Source: Excoecaria cochinchinensis
Lineage: Eukaryota > Streptophyta > Magnoliopsida > Malpighiales > Euphorbiaceae
Direction: 5' to 3'
Assembly: GCA_947683425.1 (NCBI GenBank)
Contig: CANTUQ010000070.1
Span: 7,581,501-7,645,500, forward strand
DNA length: 64,000 bases
Shown here one piece after another: positions 12,600-24,214 of this stretch. The notes under the pieces were generated by a model. The model had not been told where the DNA came from and did not search any database. It was given only the letters and a program-made list of their open reading frames with translations. Numbering within the stretch: the first letter of the stretch is position 1; each line of letters begins with the position of its first letter. The position numbers were made by a program, and so were the translations under genes.

Positions 12600-13164
12600 G
12601 AGTCTCGTGATTTTTCATTAATAGCTCATTATTTTGTTCAGTTACCAGTAAGCATGAGATTAATTTAGAATACTTTTTGAAACCCTTTTCTCTATATTGC
12701 TGCTACAGGAGCACATTTGAAAAATGAAAGGTTGAAAAAGTTTTCTCTAATAAGTCCTCATCAGTAATTTTTTCACCGCATAACTTTAACTGAGAACTAA
12801 TTCTAAAAACAGCAGAATTATATTCACTTACAGTTTTAAAATATTGAAATCGCAAGTGCATCCATTCATAATGAGGTTTAGGTAATATTACCCTTCGTTG
12901 GTGGTCATATCGCTCTTTTAAATTATTTCACAATTCAAGCGGATCTTTCACTGTTAGATATTCAGTTTTTAACCCTTTATGTAGATGATGACGAAGAAAT
13001 ATCATCGCCCTTACTTTGTCTTGGTTGGATGCTTTATTTCCAATTAAAATTGTATTTTCAAGCCCTTTATCATCAAGATGAATTTCAGCATCGAGAACCC
13101 ATGGCAAATAATTTTTGTCAGTTATGTCTAGAGCCTCAAACTCAAGTTTAGTAATATCTGACAT
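12600..13164 (-). pseudogene. copia-1 Gag N-terminal region
   Basis: The open stretch 12928-13164 starts MSDITKLEFEALDI and contains NYLPWVLDAEIHL, a signature of copia capsid proteins. Further Gag sequence continues in broken frame to about 12600. The start codon is right inside the 5' LTR, as expected for the first gene of the element. Confidence 0.85.
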
Positions 13165-13234
13165 AATGTAAATTGGAAAGAAATAAAGAAAAATATTTTA
13201 TTACGAACCGTGGAGCGAATTCGTACTGATAACG

Positions 13235-13627
13235 TGTTATAAAATACGAGAACTATATGGAATATTATAAGAACGGATTATAAAAATAAAGACAATAGAA
13301 TGAGTTTTAGAGAAGAATGGGGAGAAAGTAAGTGTTCTCTGATTATCTCATCTTATCTTTACCTTTATCCTATTTATAAAGAGCCTTATGCTCTTAATTA
13401 GAAGAGCTAATAATTAAGGTAATTAATAAGAAATGAAAGTTACAAAATTAATGAGAATTAAATGGTCAGTTACAACTTTTAATTAAAAGATTAATATGTA
13501 ATATCTCTTATTTAATTTATTTAATTAAGGGAAAAACTCTTAATTAAAGGAACTGATATGGAACATTTTCTATACCTGTGTAATTCTCATGATTTATGAA
13601 CATTTATAAACTTATTTATTTACAACA
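13235..13627 (-). repeat. copia-1 5' LTR
   Basis: Partner of the left LTR, with TG...CA ends. On its inner side the minus strand reads GTTATCAGTACGAA, resembling the start of a primer-binding site for initiator methionine tRNA, with changes. Confidence 0.93.
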
Positions 13628-13632
13628 AATTG

Positions 13633-14190
13633 GAAGTTTCAATGCACTTGAAATTTTTTTTAATAATATAAAAACAGAACTAATAATACATCTTAAAATA
13701 GCCCAAATAGCAGGCCCATGAAAGCCCATTAGAATCTAACATCAACTTCTGGGATCTGTGCATTACACTAGTAAAGTCGGTGGTCATTTTGCCTCTGATA
13801 TCGCCCATCTACAGTCAGAATTCACTCACACAATCATCCCTCATGATGATTTTGTCACTCTCTTTCTGACAGATCTGATTGACTTATGTCAGTCAACAAT
13901 AGTGACTTGTACATAGTGCATTCCTAAAACTATATATAAAGGACTCAGACTTCCACTTTTTATAATACTTTTGACTTTCTAAGAGCTCTTTTTTTTCTAC
14001 TTTCTCCTCATACACACTCTAGTTCTAACTTAAGTATTTGAATATGTTCCCATAATAATCACCTTGAGCACACACATTTTTTTTTCAAGAGCATGGTCTT
14101 TTGAAGGCCTTGACCTCATGTACTCTCATCCGATCGAATATGGGCTCAATCTTGGTCCCTTATCATTTATAGTAATATCATGATTATCAT
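13633..14190. other. Unassigned stretch with a promoter-like TATATATAAA
   Basis: No gene was recognised. The sequence around 13931-13940 (TATATATAAAGG), followed by pyrimidine-rich DNA at 13980-14030, looks like the promoter part of a plant LTR or gene. No second copy or boundary is visible in the window. Confidence 0.3.
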
Positions 14191-14846
14191 TTGGTATTTC
14201 GTTGAGAGCCTGCAATGGAAGGCTCACTAAGACATTTCAGACATTCTCAATCACCTAGAGATAGATACTGAATTCCAACTAAAAGCCTTCCTACCTCTAG
14301 TGAAAATGTAGGTCGACTTCCCATAGGAATGAATCATCTCTTGTGCAGGGGCTTTTAGAGGAGCTATCTCAAATAGAGAATTCTTTATTTCCATATCCGT
14401 GACTTTCATTAGCATCTCATAGTCATTTTCCTTTATGGCTGGGTATAAGCCTCAATTGGAGTATTTATTAAGGTTGTTTTCCTTAACAAAGTAGAGATTT
14501 CTAAAGAAAGCTATGGCTTCATTTTTAAGGATTTCCTCGTCAAAGCACCATTTCTCCTTTCATTAATCTTAAGACCTCTAATTTTATTGAATTTTTGTTT
14601 GCTCAAAGCACGAGTGCGAAAGTATTGAGTGCTTTTGTCCCCTTTTTTTTATCTAACTCTTGCTCCAAGACTTGGTTTAGCTTTTTTTGCAAATTTTCTT
14701 ATAATAGATCCAATTTTTTTGTGTGCTTTTTTATTTTTTTTATTTTATGGTGACTCGTATCCCTTTGTAATTTTGGGTAGAAGTTTCTTTTTACGCTGAA
14801 TGATGATATAACCAAACACCCTTTTATTATGATCTTGGGCCACTTT

Positions 14847-15683
14847 CACTACAAAAAAAAAATCCAAATTAGCGATAATTTTCGAAATTAGTCGTGAAAA
14901 TCCATTTTTCCAATATGGTGGCAAATTTAGTGACGGAATAGCGATAGAAAAAAAACAGTCGCTAAATTTTGGCTGCAATTTATGGCGCTTTTTTTGCCAC
15001 TAAATTAGTGAAAAAATAATTTGTCCCTAAAATAGTGACGGCTATATTGATAACTAAACATATTTCATATAGCGACGATTTTTTGTTGTAGCTAATTTAA
15101 TCACTAAAAAGTTTTTATATAACAATTTAAAATGAAAGAGAAGAAAGAGGGAGAGAGGGAGCATAGAGAAGAGAAATCGGAAGAAAGAAAAAAGAAAGAA
15201 AGAAAGAGGGAGCACGATGGAGGGGTAGGAAGCCGGCGACGGTGATGGTGATGGACCGACAACCTACACAATGCCGTCCAACCTCATCGATTTCCTCCAC
15301 CTTCACGCCTTTCAACTCCCCTTTTAGGAGAGAAAAACCAATGGTTCCATCGCGGATTCCGACCAACTCTGGTGACTGGTGGCATCACGGACAGCGACGG
15401 ATAACTCATCAGGCCGAGGCACTTCGGCCGGTACCTGCCACGCCTCCCCACTCTCCAGCAACAGGCAAATCAGAGAAAGGAGCGTCGAAGCTGGCGACGT
15501 TATTTTCGGCCAAACGGCGCCTCCTTCAAGAGCTTGACCACTGGCGAGCGACTCCAGACGCTCCGATCTTTCATTTCGGTGGTGGTGTCGTCCACCGATG
15601 GAGCTCCGACGAGGCTTCAACGAATGTAAGTTATTATTATTATTATTGTTGTTGTTGTTATTATTGTTGTTGTTTTATTTTTA

Positions 15684-15718
<35 letters not shown>

Positions 15719-16762
15719 GTTATTATTATTATTATTATTGTTGTTGTTGTTATTTTATTTTTATTATTATTGTAATTATTTTTATTATTGAAAAGAGTTT
15801 CTTACAATTGATGAATTGGTACTGGAATTGCAAAACTAGAAGAAATATAGGTTAATTTGTATGTTAGAAGTCCCTATCTATAAATAATATTAACACATAA
15901 TTATTATTATATTATTTTGTTCTTATTATTAATCTTTGGAGATTAATTCATTTGAGTTTGCTGTGTAATCTACATATGTTGCTGGTTTGCTTATTTTTAT
16001 TTTTTTCGATTTTGGGCCTCTATTCAAGATGAGACTCAAACTCTCATCACTCAATGTGAGATGCAAAATCAGTCCGAGACCAATCAAGCTACGAAATAAT
16101 AGGCAAAATCTAAAACTTTAAAGAGGAAAGCTATTAGACCAAGATCGGAGGACATTAAATGTATTATTAATCAGAATTTATGTTGTATTTATTTTTAATG
16201 TAATTTTGCTTAGTATTTATTAGGAACATAATATGAAAATTTATGTATTTTATGTTTCTTTTACTTATTTTAAATGGTTTTATTTTGTTGAATATAATTT
16301 CGATTTTCGGTCTATTCAGTTCAGTCTAAAACAGAGCCGAATCGACCATTTGCACGCCTCTAATTGTATAATTTAATATACTTTTATAATATTATATTTT
16401 TAAATTAATAGTATTGTTAATAATATTGCATAATTATTATTTACATAAATTAAATTTTGGATGTAATAATAATAATAAAAAATTAAATTAAAACTAATAA
16501 TAATAAATTTAATAATTTTAGCTATGAAATTTTTTGTCGCTAATAAATTTTTAATATTTACGGCGACAAATTATGGATTATTTAGCGACAGAATATTTTG
16601 TATTTAACGACGGTTTTTGCCGTTGTTATTTTTAGCCACGGTTTTATGTTTTAGTTGCAAAATTCCTTGTGACAAAATTATTTGCGACGGTTAGTCGTTT
16701 TGTCGCTAAAATCAATTAGCGACGGAAATTACCGTCGCTAATGCGCTATTTTTTTTGTAGTG
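14847..16762. mobile_element. Non-autonomous CACTA element CACTA-1 (1,916 bp)
   Basis: The element has CACTACAAAAAAAAAA at the left and TTTTTTTTGTAGTG at the right, with a TTT duplication at 14844-14846 and 16763-16765. Subterminal DNA is full of TTAGCGACGG / CCGTCGCTAA words. Inside, a GA-rich tract (15130-15220) leads into a GC-rich block (15228-15630) and then a GTAAG followed by long ATT repeats (15631-15790). No transposase is recognised. The GC-rich block may be a captured leader or gene piece. Confidence 0.9.
15631..15790. repeat. (TTA/TTG)n microsatellite inside CACTA-1
   Basis: Long TTA-rich run interspersed with TTG units directly after a GTAAG-like donor. Confidence 0.9.
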
Positions 16763-17255
16763 TTTAGTAAAGTGTTCAATTTTTTCCTCCATCAATTCAT
16801 CACATTCTAGCTATCCTTTACCATTTGAGCAAAGTTTGACTGAGACAACCAAGTCGACATGAACCTAAAGGGTCTATCCGTCATTTTCTTGCAACTCTCC
16901 CTTAGTGAGATTAATAAAGAGCCTATTTAGACTTGAGTCTAGCTAGGTGATAGAACATTATTTTTGAATAAACCATCTCTAAGTTGAAATTGCAAATGGT
17001 ATTGCCTAATCTCTCATGAAGACTTCCTCTGCTCTAGGTAAATTGATGATCCTCATCCCTTAAATCCAATGTCTCTTAAATTTGTATTATAGCCAAATGG
17101 TATTTTGACATATATACGTACTAATACAACTATAATGTATTTGTGACGTTGTACACCAATGCTCAAAATGGTTTAAGTCCTTTTGGAGAAATAGTGAACT
17201 TATAATTATCAAATTTGACTTTTTAGGTCCATGCGCAAATTTTGCCACATATAAG

Positions 17256-17619
17256 TTAAAGAAAAACTGAAACTAAACAAGATTTTATGGAAGTAATTTT
17301 CTCTTTTCAACGTGGGAAGATAGTTCAAGACTTATTTTATTTATAGACATTTGTTACAAAGGAGAATAATACAATATAAGGAAAGAAAAGATTCCAATCA
17401 AACAATCCCTATTTCTATGCTATTATTTTCCTTAAATGATGGAGATATCATGACTTACCATTTTGTTATGATTAAGTATCAATACAGTCCTTTAAATAAC
17501 TATCATGATCCGTTATATTATGAATGATAACTATGACTTGATCAGCTTTCTTATTACTCCTATCAACCTTATATCTCATATCCTTATCACTCCAATTTGA
17601 TTCAAGTCGGTTGTTATTA
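17256..17619 (-). repeat. copia-2 3' LTR
   Basis: Shares long blocks with 41512-41877, for example GAGAATAATACAATATAAGG and CAATCAAACAATCCC. The inner border is estimated from the end of similarity. Confidence 0.85.
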
Positions 17620-17639
17620 TCATCCCTCAAAATGTTTCG

Positions 17640-19080
17640 AGGTTGGAGGCATAATTTGCTGTGGAAATGAAGTAAAGTGGCCTTACATAATGGCTTTGAG
17701 AAAATGTCTACAAGCTGAAGGGTAGAGGAGACATACCAAGTAATAATAAGCCCCATTCAAACTCTCTCATGAACAAAATGGTAGTCTAGTTCATAAGTTT
17801 CCTATGAGCATGAAAGATAGGATTAACGGTCAAGTGTAAAGCACTCAAGTTATCACAAAAGAGTATTGGTGGTCGAGATTGAAGAACTTGAAGATCAAGT
17901 AAGGGAATTGTGAACCATGTCAATTCGGTTATTGTGTTAGCCATAACACGATATTTGGCTTTAGTACTTAAACGTGAAATTGTTGGTTGTTTCTTAGCAC
18001 ACTAAGAGATAATATTACAGCCTAAAAACATGCAAAAACCCATTGTAGATCTCTAATAATAGGACAACCTGCCTAATTTGCATCAGAAAAGGCAGATCAA
18101 GTGCAGTGTCTCCAGTTAAATGCAAATCTAAAGTAATAGAACCTTTAGCATATTTTACAATACGTCGAACTATTTTTATGCTAGCAATAGTTAGTGATTT
18201 CATAAATTGAGAAACATAGTTAATAATAAAGGAAATATCATGTCTTGTAATTGTTAAATATTATAAATCACCAACAATGCTACGATAAAAAGTAGAATCG
18301 AAAGAGTGTTATCATTACCCTTGGTCTTAGACTCTATTGGCGTATTCATTGGTTTGCAATCCAATATTTGAGCCTTGTTAAGAATAGTTCGAGCATAATG
18401 ACTATGAGAAATATGTAGAGTATTGGTAGATCATTCAACTTCTATACCAAGAAAATGATGTACGGGTTCAAAACCTTTCATGGTAAATTTAGAATGTAAA
18501 ATTGTGATAAAATCAGCAAGTAACTTTGAATCAGATCATGTTAATAACATATCATCAACATAAAGAAGTAAAATCAATGTGCCATATGGAGAGTGCATAA
18601 TAAGCAAAGATAGGTCAGCAAGACTATAAAAGAAACTATATTTAAGTAAAAAAGCACTAAAATGATCAAATCAAGCTCTTGGTGCCTGCTTAAGGCCATA
18701 AAGAGCTTTTTGAAGTTTACAAACAAGAGAAGGAAACTTTAGATCATGCATACCTAGTGGTTGCTCTATATAAATATCTTCATTTATGCAACCATAAATG
18801 AAAGCATTTCTAACATCAAGTTGTCTAATATCCCATCGTCGAACCATAACTAAACTAAGAACTAAGTGAATAGTACCTAGTTTATGATGGGAGAAAAAGT
18901 TTTGATATAATCGATACCATCAACTTGGTGATACCCCTTTTGCAATGAGTTTGGCCTTTAGCCTGTCAAGTGTGCTATCAGTTTTTAATTTAGCTTTAAA
19001 GACCCATTTTGATCTTATAATATTCATATGAGATTCTCTAGGAACTAAAGGCCATGTTTAAGTTTGATGTAAAGCATCAA
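17640..19080 (-). pseudogene. copia-2 reverse transcriptase and RNase H remnant
   Basis: The minus strand carries an intact YVDD box at 18551-18562. Its flanks are recognisable as copia reverse transcriptase (IYVEQPLGMHD- and KLQKALYGLKQA-like segments at 18690-18770). RNase H pieces lie at 18015-18203. A C-terminal D-I-F-S-K-P-L-C-K-A tail lies at about 17690, which matches the DVFTKAL ending of copia polyproteins. Many stops are present. Confidence 0.85.
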
Positions 19081-19559
19081 GTTCATCAAGCATAGCTTTC
19101 CTCCACCCATTATGTTAAATGGCTGCTTTGACTGACCATGGCTCACTTAGTATATCATCACAGGTGAGAATTAATACATATCGAGGATTAGGCTTGTAAA
19201 TCCCATGTTTTACTCTTATAACCATAGAATGAGAAGTTGACTAAACCTATTCAGAAGAATGAGAAGAGATAGAGTTTATACTCATTGAATAGGTGTCTTT
19301 AGTGGGAGGAGATATGGAGAAAGTCATGTCATGTTCTTACAGTGAAAGGTCAATGTCAGCATCATTGGACATGTGATCATGAGCATGGTTTGACAACGAC
19401 TCAAATGGAATATCTGAGTTGGTATGTTCTTGTATAGATGACGATGAACTCGAAACATGGAATGGAATTGGGATATGTGTTAAGTCCATGGTTATGGATG
19501 GAGATGTTGAATTCGTTGAGGTAGGAAGCAGGGTATCAAGAAAATCTATTGCACTAATA

Positions 19560-20870
19560 CTAGAAGGTTATAAGGATTCCTTTTTCTTGTAGGGAAACAA
19601 ATTCTCATCAAACACGACATGCTTAGATACAAACATTTTGTCAGTTTTGAAATGAAACATCAGTATCATTTATGCTTGTCGCTGTAACCTACAAACACAC
19701 AAGGAATTATTTTAAGATCAAACTTGCTTTTATTTATGTCCTAAGTATATGGGTAACATCTTGACCCAAACATATGTAAAATAGAATAGTTAGGATGTGC
19801 ATCATGTAAATGAAAATAAGGAGAATTGAAATTAAGAGAAGAAGAGGGCAAATGATTGCTTAAAAAGGCTGCTATAGTGAAGGCTTTAACACATAGGAAA
19901 ATAGGTGCTCCACTGTGAAAGTTCATAGTCATTCCAAGCTTTATGATAGTACGGTGACGACATTCAACAATACCTATTTGTTCAGATGTATGGGGACATG
20001 AAAACTGATGAACAATTCCCTATTGCTAAAAGTGTAAAAACAGTCTTTTATTTACAAATTTACCGCCACCATCAAATGAAAAATCTTAATTTTCCAATCA
20101 AATTGATGTTGTACATAGCTTTTAAAGGCTAGGTAAACATTAACAAAATCAAACTTGGCACGAAGAGGAATTATCCAATCATAATGAGAATAATCATCCA
20201 TAAAACAAGCATAATATTGATATTTGCGAAGAGAAAAAATAGGGGCTATTCCCAAAATATCAAAATGATTTTTTTTCAAAAATACTAGTACTAGAAGAAT
20301 GAGATGGACTAAAAGGTAATTTGCTAAGTTTCTAGTTGACAACTTTCACAAATAGTGTCCTCTTTTTTATTTGAACTAACATGAATTAAACCCTGAGTAC
20401 GCAATAATCGAACAATAGATTTTTGATGTCTAAGACATTGATGCCACAACTCTTTAATCCCTGAGTTTTGTCTATAGGAGAAGTGTACTTCCTTTGGTTT
20501 GGATAGAACATAAAGGTCCCTCTTATGTTGAGCCACTAGATAGGTTCAACCCATTACTCATTCCTTAATGCAAAAAAGTTTGTCAGTAAATTCACAATTC
20601 AAAGGGTATTGTGATGTTAATTAACTAATAGAGAGTAAATTATGAGTTTATTGAGGTACATGCAGAACATCATAAAGAAATATCTCATTCTTACCATTAA
20701 AAATTAAAACATCTCTAATTGTATCCATCTTTAAAAGAGAACTATCACCAATGAAGACTGAATCATGACCAATATAATTTATTTTTAAGTTTTTGTAACA
20801 TACCTGGGCATGCTGTCATATGATTTGAGGCTCTAGTGTCGGTTGTCCATTCAACATTTGGGACTGAAAT
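19560..20870 (-). pseudogene. copia-2 protease and integrase remnant
   Basis: Minus-strand fragments include W-T-T-D-T-R-A-S-N-H-M-T from the protease active-site region (about 20800-20870). LWHQCLRHQ with C-E-S-C-Q-L comes from the pre-integrase zinc finger (20324-20536). CMDDYSHYDWIIPLR comes from the integrase core (20052-20342). A C-terminal integrase piece lies at 19741-19932. The frame is interrupted repeatedly. Confidence 0.85.
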
Positions 20871-20899
20871 ATCCATGGTAAGGGTAGCAAGAGCTTGAG

Positions 20900-21544
20900 A
20901 AAGATCCTCATTGTTCACTAGTTGATTTGGTAAACTTCAACAGATTTTGGCAATATATCTCGGTCTTAGTAAAGCTAACAATGCTCATTCTTGTACATTT
21001 CTCGTTATGTGCATGTCATCCGTCATTTACCAAGTAGTGGTGGTGATACTGGAGTGTGATTGTTCACTATTTGTGATTGTTAGGAATTATTTCTTGCATG
21101 ATTTGAATGTTGAGAATTATTGTTAGTAGCTTGAAAACCTCTACCTTTTGAGGAGAATTGATTATTGTGACGATTATTGTTGTTTTAAGATTGCTGCTGA
21201 TTTTACTTGTGTTGTCCGTAAAAGGCATAAGATGATAAGTTGGAAGCTTTAACCCATGTGTTTTGTTGTTTGAAACCTTGCAAGAGTGACACAGCTTCGG
21301 AGTAAGAAGACATGGAAGGTTTGAGCATTGCCGTTGAAAAATATTTCTATTTCTGACCAAGATTGGGAAGTAAAAAGTAGGCTTTTGTCTTGTTAGGTAT
21401 TAGGTTCCCTAGGGCTATAAGACTATCACATATGCTTTTAAACTTCCTCAAATATTCTACCAAGGACTGATTTAGATCTTTTCTAAGATATGTAAGTTCT
21501 TATCGACGAGTAAATTCCTATTCTTGTGAATCTTGAGTGCATGC
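20900..21544 (-). pseudogene. copia-2 Gag, C-terminal portion
   Basis: The minus strand reads LNQSLVEYLRKFKSICDSL and IALGNLIPNKTKAY, the conserved capsid segment of copia Gag. It is cut from its N-terminal part by the copia-3 insertion at 21545. Confidence 0.85.
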
Positions 21545-22028
21545 TGTTGGATTATTTGGTTACATGCATCACATGTAAAAGCCAAAATAAAATTTTTTTA
21601 ACCAAACTAAATAAAATCTTTGCCATGAAATTATATTTTAAATTCTAAAAGATGGAAAATCACCTTTAGGTTTATTGGTCAGTTGATTTTTCTTCTCACC
21701 GGATTGTTGCAAACCACAGTGTCCAACTTTAAAATACCTCTAAATCTTTCACACTAGAGAAAGGAAAGAATGAACCAAAGATGGAATTATAGGGGCCATC
21801 GAAATTCTTAGTGGATTAGAGAGGATTTTCGACCAAGAGGAAGAATTCTAATTTTTTTGTAATTCAGTAATTCAATCCTTATCTTCTGCTTTTTTACTCT
21901 AAGTTAAAGGCAGAATTCTAGTAGGATTAGAACTCTAAAAAGTTGGAGTATTAATTATTAATTAACTCTTAATTAATTATTTCATCTATTTATATGGGAT
22001 TAGGATTCTAGGGCATACATATCTAACA
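21545..22028 (-). repeat. copia-3 3' LTR (484 bp)
   Basis: Complete LTR with TG...CA ends. The right copy is found in three pieces (33680-34032, 39224-39279, 41047-41147) because two DNA transposons landed in it. Confidence 0.93.
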
Positions 22029-22690
22029 ATTGCACTAGAGATAATCACATGTCTCATGATAATATCAAATATTATTATTTTCTATATTTTTATCATTTTA
22101 CCCTTTCTCTATAGGCGTGTGACTTATTAGGTTTTCTGATACACTTGGCAGTACAAACATAATTGCAATTAATAAATTGCATAATTTAAACTCTTTAAAC
22201 TATTATATTAAATTCTCCAATTAATATTTATACTTATGTTCATATATAAATCATGAGAAACTTCTAGCTAAACATCATGATTACCCAAGTGATAGAAAAG
22301 TCATGTGGTTTGACTGAACACTTTCATAGAATAATTACCGTGCAATTACTCCTTTAACCAAACTTTATCTCATTTAGGTTTTGATTATGGATTTTGTCAA
22401 CTCATGTGAACCTAAATAAAGTTGTTCTAATAATTTAACCATTGTTCCCAAAATGACCCTTATGGATCTCATCCACCTTGGCATTCTACTATGGTTAGAG
22501 ATTCACTAAACAAGGGTATTATTTGAACTTATGAGATAACTCCCAATAAATCTGGGATGATGAATCCCTTATTGATCACTTAACTATCTTTAAGTAGGTC
22601 ATGATATATCCAATCTCTTAACTATGTTCACCCCTCGATAGAGGTGAGATGTTATGGAGTTAAAATATATCACTCACTAATTAAGACAAC

Positions 22691-23582
22691 TTTGGTGATC
22701 TCAAGTCTGAGAATACTTGCACCACTGCTATGTAGAGATTCCTCACTAACATAGATTTCATATCCATATGAGGATTCTCATGGCAGGTCTACAATGTACT
22801 TGTTCTTCTAACAAACATCTACATGTTAGCTTTGATCATCTCTATGATCACAGTTATGAGAACAACTGCTTGAACCATTTAAGAAGCATAACACATACTA
22901 GTCTGTCCGTATTAACAATGTCATTTCTTGTTAATAATATGACTACGGATATTTAGGTATTAACACATTTACATGTAATAGACATCTCACATCATGAACT
23001 TTTCATGATTGCCTTTGCACTGTGTTTATAATACCAAGGACTACATTCATTAATTTAAGACATTATGTCAAGCAATAAGTAATCATAACACAACATTAAT
23101 AAAAGTAAATTGCCTTTTTCATAAATGAAATTTGAGTTTGGTGATCTCAAGTCTGAGAATACTTGCACCACTGCTATGTAGAGATTCCTCACTAACATAG
23201 ATTTAATATCCATATGAGGATTCTCATGGCAGGTTTCCAATATACTTGTTCTTCTAACAAGCATCTACATGTTAGCTTTGATCTTCTCTATGATCACAGT
23301 TATGAGAACAGCTGCTTGAACCATTCAAGAAGCATAACACATACTAGTCTGTCCATATTAACAATGTCCTTTCTTGTAAATAATATGACTACGGATATTT
23401 AGGTATTAACACATTTACATGTAATAGACATCTCACATCATGAACTTTTCATGATTGCCTTTGCACTGTGTTTATAATACTAAGGACTACATTCATTACT
23501 TTAAGACATTATGTCAAGCAATAAGTAATCATAACACAACATTAATAAAAGTAAATTTCCTTTTTCATAAATGAAAATTGAG
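22691..23582. repeat. 446-bp tandem duplication inside copia-3
   Basis: Units 22691-23136 and 23137-23582 begin TTTGGTGATCTCAAGTCTGA and are nearly identical, differing by a handful of substitutions. They lie in the non-coding 3' part of copia-3, between RNase H and the LTR. The duplication is much younger than the element, whose coding part is heavily mutated. Confidence 0.92.
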
Positions 23583-23639
23583 TTCATATACATGATATAA
23601 TTCCCTATTCTACATGGGTTCCAGGGAATACTCCTAACT

Positions 23640-24200
23640 ATTTCCTACTTGTACTAAAGCCAATTACTCATGTGTCTTAAGCCCATATTATGCATATGGT
23701 GATTGTGCTTGCTTTGGGATAGTGCCTTAGTGAAATGATCCACCATATTGTCAATTGTGAGGACCCTTTCTATCTTCATATCATTTCTAGCTATTATCTC
23801 CTGGATGAGATGGTAGCGCCTGAGAACATGCTTGGATCGTTGATGAGACTATGGTTCATTTACTTGCGCAATGGCTCCATTGTTATCACAAAACAATGAC
23901 AGTTGATCAATAATGCTAGGCACCACTCCTAGTTCAGTAATGAACTTCTTGATCTATACTGCTTCCTTAGCCGCCTCTGAAGCAGTAATGTGCTCAGCTT
24001 CTATAGTAGAATTAATAGTCATCTCTTATTTGGAACTTTTTCAACTGATTGCTCCTCCTTCTAGCATGAACACAAAACCCGATTGTGATTTACAGTCATC
24101 TTTGTCTGACTGAAAGCTTGCATCAGTATACCTACTTACTTGTAAATCACCCTCTCCATATACCAAGAATATATCCTTAGTCCTTCTCAAGTACTAAAGC
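23640..24200 (-). pseudogene. copia-3 RNase H remnant
   Basis: Minus-strand pieces read YLRRTKDIFLVYGEG, YTDASFQSDKDD and S-Q-S-G-F-V-F, then SKHVLRRYHLI and a D-H-F-T-K-A-L tail. Together these are the RNase H and C-terminus of a copia polyprotein. It is separated from the reverse transcriptase by an insertion. Confidence 0.88.
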
Positions 24201-24214
24201 GGGTCAAATTGTAT

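Larger units (their letters stand above)
7810..13627 (-). mobile_element. Ty1/copia LTR retrotransposon copia-1 (decayed, complete ends)
   Basis: The element is on the minus strand with two similar LTRs of about 400 bp that have TG...CA ends. A perfect AATTG target duplication lies at 7805-7809 and 13628-13632. From the 5' (right) LTR the order is gag, zinc knuckle, protease, integrase, reverse transcriptase and RNase H, which is the copia order. A purine-rich polypurine tract directly abuts the left LTR. The reading frame is broken by several stops and shifts, so it is not autonomous. Several motifs, such as YVDD, survive. Confidence 0.95.
14190..17110 (-). pseudogene. L1-type LINE ORF2 relic, split by CACTA-1
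   Basis: Minus-strand translation of 16763-17110 gives fragments such as SDHSPLLINLTKGEL and RPFRFMSTWL, typical of the linker between LINE endonuclease and reverse transcriptase. After the CACTA element, 14190-14846 continues with VAQDHNKRVFGYIIIQRKKKL, STQYFRTRAL and EIKNSLFEIAPLKAP. The last corresponds to the conserved PLKAPGPDG reverse-transcriptase motif. Stops and shifts abound. No poly-A tail or target duplication was delimited, so the borders are approximate. Confidence 0.75.

Noticed and set aside
15242..15855. Open frames in CACTA-1 as protein genes
   Set aside because: They run from a GC-rich block straight into TTA/TTG repeats, giving long runs of one or two residues. No domain is recognised, and the donor-like GTAAG at the junction speaks against a continuous coding exon.
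22768..23402. Two 62-codon frames, nearly identical, as a duplicated small gene
   Set aside because: They are the two copies of the 446-bp tandem repeat in non-coding copia DNA, and the opposite strand has equally long frames.
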